From an uncultured Collinsella sp. (GTDB taxonomy: Bacteria > Actinomycetota > Coriobacteriia > Coriobacteriales > Coriobacteriaceae): 64,000 bases of DNA. The notes under the pieces are model-generated. The model made no database searches. It saw nothing but the letters and a program-made list of their open reading frames with translations, and was not told the origin of the DNA. Position 1 is the stretch's first letter. Every line of letters begins with the position of its first letter. Position numbers and translations under genes: made by a program. Positions 17,280-25,678 of this stretch are shown here, piece by piece. Location of the stretch: assembly GCA_900544135.1 (NCBI GenBank), contig UQTU01000004.1, positions 62,001-126,000 of the forward strand, written 5' to 3'.

Positions 17280-19889
17280 TTGAAGCTCATCATCGCCGAG
17301 AAAAACGACGCCGCGCGTCAGATTGCCGAGCGGCTGACCACGGGTAAGCCCAAAAAGGACAAGGTGTACAACACCGCCATCTACCGTTTTGAGTGGAAGG
17401 GCGAGGAGTGCGTGACCATCGGCCTTGCCGGTCACATCCTAGCGCCCGATTTTTGCGACAGCGTGCTGTTCGATAAAAAGCTGGGCTGGTATTCGGTCAC
17501 CGAGGACGGCGAGATGCTGCCGGCCGACATACCCGATGGCCTGGCCCGTCCGCCCTACGACACCAAGCGCAAGCCGTTCCTTGCCGACGGTATCTCCATT
17601 AAGGGCTGGAAGCTCGAGAGCCTGCCCTACCTCACGTGGGCACCGGTCATTAAACTGCCGGCCGAGAAGGAACTCATTCGCTCGCTCAAGAACCTGGCTA
17701 AGAAGTCCGACAGTGTCATCATCGCCACGGACTTCGATCGCGAGGGCGAGCTGATCGGTTCGGACGCCCTCAACAAGGTGCGCGAGGTTGCGCCCGACCT
17801 GCCGGTCGCCCGCGCCCAGTATTCTTCGTTTACCAAGGCCGAGATCACGCAGGCCTTTGATAATCTCGTCTCGCTCGACCAGAACTTGGCCGACGCCGGC
17901 GAGAGCCGTCAGCACATCGACCTCATTTGGGGCGCGGTGCTCACGCGCTACCTGACGCTCGCCAAGTTTGGCGGCTTTGGCAACGTGCGTTCCGCCGGCC
18001 GCGTGCAGACGCCGACGCTCGCCCTGGTGGTCGAGCGCGAGCGCGAGCGCATGGCGTTTGTGCCCGAAGACTATTGGCAGATCCGTGGCATGGGCGCCGC
18101 GCAGGGCGCTGCCGAGGACGACCGCTTTAAGATCGCGCACAAGACGGCGCGTTTTACCGACAAGGATGCTGCCGAGACGGCGTACGGCCACGTTGACGGC
18201 GCTACGACGGCGACCGTTGCCGCGGTGACCAAGCGCTCGCGTAAGCAGCAGCCGCCCACGCCGTTTGCGACCACCTCGCTGCAGGCTGCCGCCGCGGCCG
18301 AGGGCATCTCGCCTGCGCGTACGATGCGCATCGCCGAGTCCCTCTACATGGCGGGCCTCATCAGCTACCCGCGTGTCGATAATACCGTGTACCCTGCGAC
18401 GCTCGATCTGGGCGCCGTGGTGAGCGACCTTGCAAAGATCAACCCGGCGCTGGCGCCCGTGTGCAAAAAGGTGCTCGCCGGCCCCATGAAGCCCACGCGC
18501 GGCAAAGTCGAAACCACCGACCACCCGCCTATCTATCCCACGGGCGAGGGCGATCCGTCCGCGCTCGACGGTGGCCAGCGCAAGCTCTACGACCTCATCG
18601 CCCGTCGCTTCCTGGCAACGCTCATGGGTCCCGCGACCATCGAGAACACCAAGCTCGAGCTCGACGTCAATGGTGAGCCGTTCGTGGCCTCGGGCGATGT
18701 GCTCGTGACCCCGGGTTTCCGCGAGGCGTATCCGTATGGACTCAAGCGCGACGAGCAGATGCCGCCGCTGGAGCAGGGCGATACGGTCGACGTGTTCGAC
18801 ATTAAGCTCGAGGCCAAGCAGACCGAGCCGCCCGCACGCTACAGCCAGGGCAAGCTCGTGCAGGAGATGGAAAAGCGCGGCCTGGGCACCAAGTCCACGC
18901 GCGCGAGCATCATCGAGCGCCTGTACGCCGTGCGCTATCTCAAAAACGATCCCGTGGAGCCGAGCAAGCTGGGCATCGCCATCATCGATGCACTGTCGCA
19001 GTTTGCCCCGCGCATCACGAGCCCCGATATGACCAGCGAGCTCGATGGCGATATGACCCGCGTGGAGCGCGGCGAGGACACCGAAGAGCATGTCGTGACG
19101 CACTCGCGCGCGCTGCTGGCCGGTGTGCTCGACGAGCTGCTCAAGCATACGCAGGAACTGGGCGATGCTATCAGCGACGCCGTCACGGCCGATGCGCGCG
19201 TGGGCGCCTGCCCCAAGTGCGGCAAGGACTTGGTTATGAAGACGAGCGCCAAGACCCGCGGCAGCTTTATCGGCTGCATGGGCTGGCCCGACTGCGACGT
19301 GACCTATCCGGTGCCGAGCGGCGTCAAGGTAAGCCCGCTCGAGGGCGAGGCGGCCGTGTGCCCCGAGTGTGGCGCGCCGCGCATTAAGTGCCAGCCGTTC
19401 CGCCAGAAGGCTTTCGAGATCTGCGTGAACCCGACGTGCCCCACCAACTACGAGCCCGACCTTAAGGTGGGCGAGTGCAAGGTGTGCGCCGAGGCAGGAC
19501 GCCATGGCGACCTGATCGCGCACAAGAGCGAAAAGAGCGGCAAGCGCTTTATCCGCTGCACCAACTACGATGACTGCGGCGTGAGCTATCCGCTGCCGGC
19601 GCGTGGCAAGCTCGAGGCGACGGGCGAGACCTGCCCCGAGTGCGGCGCCCCCATCGTGGTGGTCAACACGGCGCGCGGCCCGTGGCGCATCTGCGTGAAC
19701 ATGGACTGCCCGACCAAGGAGAAGAAGCCCGCCCGCGGCCGCAAGACCACGACCAAGGCGAGCACGGCGAAGAAGACGACCGCGGCCAAGAAGACGACGG
19801 CGGCAAAGAAGACTGCTGTCAAGAAGACGACCGCCAAAAAGACGACGGCCAAGAAGTCGACTACCAAAAAGACCGCTGCCGACAAGTAG
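17280..19889 (+). CDS. topA: DNA topoisomerase I (type IA) with zinc ribbons and Lys-rich tail
   Basis: This 869-residue enzyme relaxes negative supercoils. The Toprim domain carries IAEKNDAARQ at the N-terminus and TDFDREGELIG near residue 153. The catalytic tyrosine is in GLISYPRVDN near residue 360. Three to four Cys4 zinc ribbons follow from about residue 640 (CPKCGK, CPECGAP, CKVCAEAG, CPECGAP). The last 55 residues are repeats of KKTTAAKK type, a basic DNA-binding tail seen in actinobacterial topoisomerases. Start is TTG 17280 with ATAGGAG upstream. A terminator follows at 19921. Confidence 0.95.
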   Translation: MKLIIAEKNDAARQIAERLTTGKPKKDKVYNTAIYRFEWKGEECVTIGLAGHILAPDFCDSVLFDKKLGWYSVTEDGEMLPADIPDGLARPPYDTKRKPFLADGISIKGWKLESLPYLTWAPVIKLPAEKELIRSLKNLAKKSDSVIIATDFDREGELIGSDALNKVREVAPDLPVARAQYSSFTKAEITQAFDNLVSLDQNLADAGESRQHIDLIWGAVLTRYLTLAKFGGFGNVRSAGRVQTPTLALVVERERERMAFVPEDYWQIRGMGAAQGAAEDDRFKIAHKTARFTDKDAAETAYGHVDGATTATVAAVTKRSRKQQPPTPFATTSLQAAAAAEGISPARTMRIAESLYMAGLISYPRVDNTVYPATLDLGAVVSDLAKINPALAPVCKKVLAGPMKPTRGKVETTDHPPIYPTGEGDPSALDGGQRKLYDLIARRFLATLMGPATIENTKLELDVNGEPFVASGDVLVTPGFREAYPYGLKRDEQMPPLEQGDTVDVFDIKLEAKQTEPPARYSQGKLVQEMEKRGLGTKSTRASIIERLYAVRYLKNDPVEPSKLGIAIIDALSQFAPRITSPDMTSELDGDMTRVERGEDTEEHVVTHSRALLAGVLDELLKHTQELGDAISDAVTADARVGACPKCGKDLVMKTSAKTRGSFIGCMGWPDCDVTYPVPSGVKVSPLEGEAAVCPECGAPRIKCQPFRQKAFEICVNPTCPTNYEPDLKVGECKVCAEAGRHGDLIAHKSEKSGKRFIRCTNYDDCGVSYPLPARGKLEATGETCPECGAPIVVVNTARGPWRICVNMDCPTKEKKPARGRKTTTKASTAKKTTAAKKTTAAKKTAVKKTTAKKTTAKKSTTKKTAADK

Positions 19890-19920
19890 CCGCACGGTCG
19901 AAACATCACCTAAAACAAAA

Positions 19921-19956
19921 ACGAGCGAGGACCTCAAAATCCTCGCTCGTTTTTTA
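19921..19956 (+). terminator. Terminator of topA
   Basis: ACGAGCGAGGA (19921-19931) pairs with TCCTCGCTCGT (19940-19950), followed by a T run. Confidence 0.9.
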
Positions 19957-19957
19957 T

Positions 19958-20015
19958 CCGGCAGTTAGGGACGTTCCTTTTCTGCCGGCAGTTTAGGAAC
20001 GTCCCTAACTGTCGG
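19958..20015. repeat. Long inverted repeat of the GGGACGTTCC type
   Basis: CAGTTAGGGACGTTCCT (19962-19978) is exactly complementary to 19995-20011, and pairing extends to 19958/20015 with one G-T pair. The loop contains the palindrome CTGCCGGCAG. It resembles other GGGGACG strings in spacers across the window. Confidence 0.75.
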
Positions 20016-20033
20016 CTCGGGAACGACAAAGCG

Positions 20034-21017
20034 CTAGTTCACTTCGACGGGTTTGGCGCCGGGATAGCGCTCCTCAAAGTCTAGGCGATACTTATTGTCA
20101 TTGGTGCCCGCCACGTTGTCGCGCGACAGCGGCGCCACGATCTCATTCTTGTGGTCCGCAGGCTTGGCGTATTTCAGGCTGATCTCCCAGGCATCACAGA
20201 TTGCGTCAATGCGGTGATCCAGGTCGTCGTACAGGGCGATGATGTCCTTCCAGGAGCTGTAGTTCTTGGAGCTCGTCGGGACGTCTAGGTCCTCGACGAT
20301 GTCGTAATACTGCTCGATGGTGTCCTCCGTGCGCTCGGCGACGTCGGCGAGATTTTGACGGGTGGTTCGATCCTCTTCCAGATAGCTGCCGTTGAAGTTC
20401 TGCGCGCAGCCACGGACGTAGCTATCGAGGTCTTCGAGCAAGTCGTAGTATTCGCTCAGGCGACGGTAGAGGTTCTGCTCGGAGAGCGTTGCTTCGCCGC
20501 CATCCTCGTCGTCATCGTCATCATCGTCGTACAGGCTGTTGGGATCGCCGAGAGGCTTTAGGTCATCGTCGTCGACGTCATGGTGCAGCTTAGCTACCTC
20601 GGCAGTCGTCTGCGTGGCGGCGCTGTCGAAAGGCTTGATCACAAAGAAAACGACCAGGGCGATGATGATCGCCACCAGCACAACGATAACGGCGATAAGC
20701 GGCCCGGCGCCGCTCTTTTTGGGAGCGGGGGTCTGTGGCGAAGCGGGCGCGTATGCGGGAGCCGGCTGCTGTTGGGGCGAGCCGCTCGCGACGGGTATGC
20801 GCTGCGTGGTCTCGACGGCCGCGGGGCTTGCGGCGGGGTCGGGGCGATAGGCGAGGGGGTCGTCCGCCTTGGCTTGCGGCGTATCAAGGGAGCCGGTCTG
20901 CTCAAAAGCGGGCTGGCTATCGCTCGCGGTTGTTTGCTCAACGGGTGCACCGCACGAGGTGCAGAACTTGGCATTATCTGCAAGAAGCTTGCCGCACGAG
21001 GCGCAATACCGAGACAT
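20034..21017 (-). CDS. Membrane protein with N-terminal zinc ribbon and acidic linker
   Basis: This 327-residue protein begins with a zinc ribbon (CASCGKLL and CTSCGAP, residues 4-25). A Pro/Ala/Gln-rich linker follows, then one membrane helix (about residues 107-130, LIAVIVVLVAIIIALVVFFV), an Asp-rich stretch (DDDDDDDEDGGE) and a helical extracytoplasmic domain. The zinc ribbon would be cytoplasmic and the rest outside. The family (zinc-ribbon plus single helix) is common in Coriobacteriia; its role is unknown. The start ATG 21017 has AAAGGAG; an upstream ATG at 21035 does not. Confidence 0.75.
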   Translation of the reverse strand: MSRYCASCGKLLADNAKFCTSCGAPVEQTTASDSQPAFEQTGSLDTPQAKADDPLAYRPDPAASPAAVETTQRIPVASGSPQQQPAPAYAPASPQTPAPKKSGAGPLIAVIVVLVAIIIALVVFFVIKPFDSAATQTTAEVAKLHHDVDDDDLKPLGDPNSLYDDDDDDDEDGGEATLSEQNLYRRLSEYYDLLEDLDSYVRGCAQNFNGSYLEEDRTTRQNLADVAERTEDTIEQYYDIVEDLDVPTSSKNYSSWKDIIALYDDLDHRIDAICDAWEISLKYAKPADHKNEIVAPLSRDNVAGTNDNKYRLDFEERYPGAKPVEVN

Positions 21018-21085
21018 TGCCACTCCTTTCGCCACATTTCAATGCAATACGACGATTATACCCAGCGTCCAAAATTCCCCATCAT

Positions 21086-21153
21086 AAGTTGCGGTGAAAT
21101 AGGGACTGTTGGCGGTCTCGGAGCTTCAATCAGTCCCTATTTCACCGCAACTT
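21086..21153. repeat. Perfect 23-bp inverted repeat (intergenic hairpin)
   Basis: The arm at 21086-21108 (AAGTTGCGGTGAAATAGGGA plus CTG) is exactly complementary to 21131-21153, with a 22-base loop. It lies between two divergent genes (the zinc-ribbon protein and tmk) and has no T tract, so it is not an ordinary terminator. Confidence 0.8.
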
Positions 21154-21254
21154 TGGAAAGGCACTTTAGCTATTGGGGACGCACCGAGCACTGGGGTATC
21201 ATGGCTTGGTTGATATATCTGCATTTACGCGCCTTGTAGGAAGGGGCTGCGCCC

Positions 21255-21938
21255 ATGGCTTTTGAGCCCGCTCAACATAGCTTTATCACGCTCGAGGGCG
21301 TCGATGGCGCCGGCAAGTCCACGCAGGCGCGTCTGCTTGCCCGCGCTCTTGAACTCGCCGGCTACCAGGTTGTGAGCCTGCGCGAGCCGGGCGGTACCGC
21401 CATCAGCGAAAAGATCCGTGCTCTGCTGCTCGACCCCGCCAACACGGCGATGGGCGACACCTGCGAGCTGCTGCTCTACGAGGCAGCGCGTGCCCAGCTG
21501 GTGCACGAGGTCATCGCCCCCGCCCTTGCGGCCGGCAAGGTGGTCCTGTGCGACCGTTTCTACGATTCCACGACCTGCTATCAGGCGTTTGCCGATGGTC
21601 TCGACCGTCAGATGGTGCGCGACGCCAACAACCTGGCTGTCGCCGGTACGCATCCGGCGCTCACGCTCGTCTACCACATCACACCCGAGCAGGCGGCGCT
21701 ACGCATGGCAGCCCGTGGCGCGGCAGATCGCATGGAGGCAAAAGGCATGGCCTTCCAAGAGCGCGTCTACCAGGGATTTTGCGCCATTGCCGCCGAGGAA
21801 CCAAACCGCGTAAAGCTCATCGACGCGACCGCGTCCATCGAGGACGTCTTCGCGCAGACGGTCGAGCAGGTTCGCGCCTACGGCCTCGACATTCCGCAAG
21901 ATGTCGCCGCCGCCGCGCTTGCCAAGGAGGCCGAGTAA
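21255..21938 (+). CDS. tmk: Thymidylate kinase
   Basis: This 227-residue kinase phosphorylates dTMP to dTDP. It has the P-loop EGVDGAGKSTQ near residue 14, the DR(F/Y) motif in CDRFYDSTTCYQ near residue 100 and the lid segment near residue 150. AGGAAGGGG lies upstream of ATG 21255. It is followed one base after its stop codon by holB, an arrangement common across bacteria (tmk-holB-PSP1). Confidence 0.95.
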   Translation: MAFEPAQHSFITLEGVDGAGKSTQARLLARALELAGYQVVSLREPGGTAISEKIRALLLDPANTAMGDTCELLLYEAARAQLVHEVIAPALAAGKVVLCDRFYDSTTCYQAFADGLDRQMVRDANNLAVAGTHPALTLVYHITPEQAALRMAARGAADRMEAKGMAFQERVYQGFCAIAAEEPNRVKLIDATASIEDVFAQTVEQVRAYGLDIPQDVAAAALAKEAE

Positions 21939-21939
21939 C

Positions 21940-23067
21940 ATGGCCCCCGCTCAGGCAAGCCTGCTGGCCAAGCTCGACACCCAAGAGCGCGTGCGCGACT
22001 TTTTGACCAATGCCGTCGCCAGCGGCCGCGCATCGCACGCCTACCTGTTTTTGGGCGCGCCCGGCGCGGGCAAGCTCGACGCCGCGTGGGCGCTCGCTCA
22101 GGCCTTCCTGTGCGAGCAGGATGGCTGCGGCTCATGCGATAGCTGTGTGCGCGTCGCCCGCCATACGCACCCCGACGTGCACTATTACACGCCCGAGAGC
22201 GCCACGGGCTACCTCATCGCCCAGACCCGCGAGCTGCTCGACGACGTGCCTCTGGCGCCCATCCGTGCCAAGGCCAAGGTCTACATCATCGACCGTGCCG
22301 AGCAGCTGCGCGCCAACACCGCCAACGCACTGCTCAAAACACTCGAGGAGCCGCCCGAGGGCGTTATGTTTATCTTGCTGGGCACCTCGGCAGACGTGAT
22401 GTTGCCCACCATCGTGAGCCGCTGCCAGTGCGTGCCGTTTCGGCTGGTGTCGCCCGCCGTCGCCGCGCAGGCCGTGAGCCGTGCCACTGGTCAGGATATC
22501 GCGCGTTGTCGCATGGCCGTCGCCGTGGCGGGCAGCCCCACGCGCGGCATCGAGTTCCTTAAGAGTGCCGAGCGCCAGGACGCCCGCCGTCAGATGGTCC
22601 GTGCCATCGACTCACTCATTGCCGCCGACGAGGCCGACGTGCTCAGCCGCGCCAAGTCGCTCATCGTCGCCGTTAAGGCGCCGCTCGCCGAGGTCAAGTC
22701 CACGCAGGAAAAGGTGCTCGAGCAAAACGCCGACTACCTGTCGCGTGGAGCATTGAAGCAGCTTGAGGACCGCAATAAGCGCGAGCTCAACGCGCGCGAG
22801 CGTTCGGGTATCATGGAAGCGCTGACGAGCGTGCGGACGCTCATGCGCGATGTGCTGCTGACACTTCAGGACGAGGCGGCCGACGTCGTGAACGAAGACG
22901 TGCGCGACACGATCGGTCGGCTTGCCGCTGCGACCAATGTTGCGGGTGCCACGCGGGCGCTCGAGGCAGTCGCAACCGCCGAGCGCAACATCGCCAGAAA
23001 CGTTACTCCCCAGCTGGCCATCGAGGTCATGCTGTTCGATATCAGGAAGGCACTGAAATGCCGTTAG
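21940..23067 (+). CDS. holB: DNA polymerase III subunit delta'
   Basis: This 375-residue AAA+ clamp-loader subunit has HAYLFLGAPGAGKLD (P-loop), a zinc-binding CGSCDSCVRV, YIIDRAEQLRANTANALLK with the sensor region, and SRCQCVPF. It loads the sliding clamp with DnaX. ATG 21940 is preceded by AAGGAGG inside the end of tmk; an upstream in-frame start is inside tmk and unlikely. The C-terminal part is longer than in short delta' forms and mostly helical. It overlaps the PSP1 gene by ten bases. Confidence 0.92.
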   Translation: MAPAQASLLAKLDTQERVRDFLTNAVASGRASHAYLFLGAPGAGKLDAAWALAQAFLCEQDGCGSCDSCVRVARHTHPDVHYYTPESATGYLIAQTRELLDDVPLAPIRAKAKVYIIDRAEQLRANTANALLKTLEEPPEGVMFILLGTSADVMLPTIVSRCQCVPFRLVSPAVAAQAVSRATGQDIARCRMAVAVAGSPTRGIEFLKSAERQDARRQMVRAIDSLIAADEADVLSRAKSLIVAVKAPLAEVKSTQEKVLEQNADYLSRGALKQLEDRNKRELNARERSGIMEALTSVRTLMRDVLLTLQDEAADVVNEDVRDTIGRLAAATNVAGATRALEAVATAERNIARNVTPQLAIEVMLFDIRKALKCR

Positions 23068-24758
23068 TCGTACCCGTTAAGTTTACCTACGCCTCGCGCG
23101 ACCTGTGGTTCGATCCGCAGGATCTGGATATCCTCGAGGCCGATTATGCCATTTGCTCCACCGAGCGCGGAACCGAGATCGGCCTGGTCACGGCCGATCC
23201 CTTCGAGGCGCCGCAAGATGAGATCGGTCAGCCGCTCAAGCCCGTGCTGCGCGTGGCGAGCGACATCGACCTGCAGCTTGCCGACGACTTGGCCATCCAA
23301 GGCGACGAGGCGATGGTCGATTTCCGCCGTCTGGTCAAAGAGCTCGACCTCGAGATGAAGCCGGTGGGCGTCGAGTACCTGTTTGGCGGCGAGAAGGCCG
23401 TGTTCTACTTTGCGGCCGAGGAGCGCGTCGATTTTCGCCAGCTCGTCAAGGACCTGTCCTCGACGCTGCACATTCGCGTCGACATGCGCCAGATCGGCGT
23501 GCGCGACGAGACCCGCCTGGTGGGTGGCTACGCCCAGTGCGGACAGGAGCTCTGCTGCACGCGCTTTGGCGGACAGTTTGAACCCGTCTCGATTCGCATG
23601 GCAAAAGAGCAGGACCTGCCGCTCAACTCGTCCAAGATCAGCGGCGTGTGCGGCCGCCTGATGTGCTGCCTGCGTTATGAGTTCGAGGCGTACAAGGACT
23701 TTAAGAGCCGTGCGCCCAAAAAGAAAACGCTCATCGATACGCCGCTCGGCAAGGCGCGTATTCAGGAATATGACACGCCGCGTGAGCAGCTGGTGCTGCG
23801 CCTGGAGAACGGCAAGGTTTTTAAGGTCAACCTAGCCGATATGACGTGCTCGGAGGGCTGCAAAAAGAAGGCTGCCGAGCAGGGCTGCAATTGCCGCCCC
23901 GACTGCGTGACGCGTGACGTGCTCGAGCGCATCGAGTCGCCCGAGATGCGCCTGGCGCTCATGGAGCTCGACCGCGAGAACGGCGTCGACGTGGGCGATG
24001 GCCTGTCGAGCGCCGACCGTCTTGCCGGCACGTCGATGCCCAAGCGCCGTCGTCGCGATGCCGATTCCGATGCCCGCGCTGCTCAGAGCCAGGGCGAGGG
24101 CCGTGGCCGCGGAAAGGGCCGTGGTAAGGCCGAGACACCCGAGGCCGAGGAGGCCGCCGGTAGCCGTCGTCGTCGCAAGCGCGCGGGCTCGGGCGATGCT
24201 ACCGAGGCTGCAGCCGCGGGCAAGAACGCCTCTCGCGAGCGCGAGGTTCAGCAACCCCAGCAGCAGAATCGCGGCGGTGGCATGAACCCCACACGACGTC
24301 GCCGCCGTCATCTGTCGAGCGAGGAGCGCGAGGACGCCTTCCGCGCCGCAGCCGCTCGCGAGGCTGGTACCGCCCCCAAGGGTGGTTCGGGTTCCGATGC
24401 GCCTGCCGACAAGGGTGGCAAGTCACGTGGCGAGGAGGAGCGCGCGCCGCGTCCGCGCCGTCGCCATTCCTCGGGCGCGCAACAGAAGCCCTCAGTGCCC
24501 TCCGTGGCCGATCAGGTCTCGGATGGCGAGGTCAAGGTCACGCGCCGTCGTCCCGGGGATGGCGGGGGAGCGGCTGCCAAGGCTTCGCGTGGCGCCGCTC
24601 GCGACGAGCGCGAGCCGCGCGAGGATCGCGGTGGCGAGGGCTCGGCCGACCAGGGTCAAAAGCGCCGTCGCCGTCGTCGTTCCCGCAAGCCGCGCCAGGA
24701 TGGTGGCGAGGGCTCGACCCCGTCTTCGTCCGCACCACAACCGCCCGCCGGCGAATAA
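23058..24758 (+). CDS. PSP1-domain protein (RicT/YaaT family) with long Arg-rich tail
   Basis: This 566-residue protein has a PSP1 domain in the first 270 residues, including the Cys-rich signature GQELCCTRFGG and GVCGRLMCCLRYE. In Bacillus subtilis RicT works in a complex affecting mRNA processing by RNase Y and carries Fe-S clusters. The remaining 250 or so residues are low complexity, rich in Arg, Gly, Glu and Ala (for example RRRRRSRKPR), predicted disordered and probably RNA- or ribosome-associated. It overlaps holB, so the tmk-holB-PSP1 genes form one operon. Confidence 0.9.
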   Translation: MPLVVPVKFTYASRDLWFDPQDLDILEADYAICSTERGTEIGLVTADPFEAPQDEIGQPLKPVLRVASDIDLQLADDLAIQGDEAMVDFRRLVKELDLEMKPVGVEYLFGGEKAVFYFAAEERVDFRQLVKDLSSTLHIRVDMRQIGVRDETRLVGGYAQCGQELCCTRFGGQFEPVSIRMAKEQDLPLNSSKISGVCGRLMCCLRYEFEAYKDFKSRAPKKKTLIDTPLGKARIQEYDTPREQLVLRLENGKVFKVNLADMTCSEGCKKKAAEQGCNCRPDCVTRDVLERIESPEMRLALMELDRENGVDVGDGLSSADRLAGTSMPKRRRRDADSDARAAQSQGEGRGRGKGRGKAETPEAEEAAGSRRRRKRAGSGDATEAAAAGKNASREREVQQPQQQNRGGGMNPTRRRRRHLSSEEREDAFRAAAAREAGTAPKGGSGSDAPADKGGKSRGEEERAPRPRRRHSSGAQQKPSVPSVADQVSDGEVKVTRRRPGDGGGAAAKASRGAARDEREPREDRGGEGSADQGQKRRRRRRSRKPRQDGGEGSTPSSSAPQPPAGE

Positions 24759-24821
24759 CGCCCGCGAGCGGATTTAGCTCGCCTTGCCCCGAGCGCATCG
24801 GGGTATCATAGCGCCGAATCA

Positions 24822-24857
24822 ACAACCCTCCCTGCGACCGAACGTAGGGAGGGTTGT
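24822..24857 (+). promoter_or_regulatory. Hairpin that covers the comF ribosome binding site
   Basis: ACAACCCTCCCT (24822-24833) is exactly complementary to AGGGAGGGTTGT (24846-24857). The right arm contains the GGGAGGG Shine-Dalgarno sequence for the TTG start at 24861. There is no T tract after it. Confidence 0.6.
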
Positions 24858-24860
24858 GTC

Positions 24861-25667
24861 TTGAAGAGCCGTTTGAACATATTGAGCTGTCTGCAGGGTG
24901 CCGGTGCCCTACCGTTTGCGGACGAATTGCTACCGTTTGCCGAGCGGGTGGCACGCGAGGCGCTCGAGGCATTGTCGCCAACACGATGTGCCGGCTGCGA
25001 GCGCGCCGGTGCGCTTATTTGCCAAGACTGCCTGGCCGCGCTCACGCTCATCGACCCACGTCATAGCTGTACCCGATGCGGCGCCCCGTTTGGGGATTTG
25101 CTGTGCACTGAGTGTTCGGTCGAGGGCACGTCCTCGGCAATGGCGGAGGCGCTCGACCGCTGCCTGGCGTGCGCCGTCTATGCGCATCCGCTGCCGCGCA
25201 TCATTAAAGCGTACAAGGACGCGGGCGAGCGACGTCTGGCTCCGTATCTGGCGGAGCTGCTCTACGACACCGCCCTGCATGCCCAGGTCGTAGCGCCCGA
25301 TCGCTACGGAGGTGTGCTGTCCGGCGCGGATGCGGTGGTGTTTGTGCCTGCGACGGCGGCAGCGTTTCGGCGGCGTGGTTTTGATCATATGGAGGCCATT
25401 GCGCGCCCATTTTGCGAGCTGTCGGGTGTTCCCTTGCTCGATGCTCTCGTCAAGTACGGGCATGGCGACCAGCGCGAACTCGGTCGTGAGGAGCGCCGCG
25501 AGCGTGCCCGAGGTATGTACGAGACGGTTGAGGATGTGCACGGCCGCCGCCTGCTGCTTATCGACGACGTTATCACCACGGGTGCGACGATGGCAGCGGC
25601 TTCGGCGGAACTCAAGCGCGCCGGCGCCGCAGCAGTCGATGGCCTTGCTATCGCACGTGTTTGGTAG
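24861..25667 (+). CDS. comFC: ComF-family amidophosphoribosyltransferase-like protein
   Basis: This 268-residue protein has N-terminal paired zinc-finger cysteines (CAGCERAG, CQDC, CTRCGAPFG, CTEC) and a C-terminal phosphoribosyltransferase fold with the PRPP motif LLLIDDVITTGATM near residue 235. In competent bacteria ComFC assists uptake of transforming DNA; here no other competence gene is nearby. Start is TTG 24861, the only start with a strong Shine-Dalgarno sequence, which is inside a hairpin stem. A gene for a nuclease-like protein follows after 11 bases. Confidence 0.9.
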   Translation: MKSRLNILSCLQGAGALPFADELLPFAERVAREALEALSPTRCAGCERAGALICQDCLAALTLIDPRHSCTRCGAPFGDLLCTECSVEGTSSAMAEALDRCLACAVYAHPLPRIIKAYKDAGERRLAPYLAELLYDTALHAQVVAPDRYGGVLSGADAVVFVPATAAAFRRRGFDHMEAIARPFCELSGVPLLDALVKYGHGDQRELGREERRERARGMYETVEDVHGRRLLLIDDVITTGATMAAASAELKRAGAAAVDGLAIARVW

Positions 25668-25678
25668 GGGTGGTTCAG

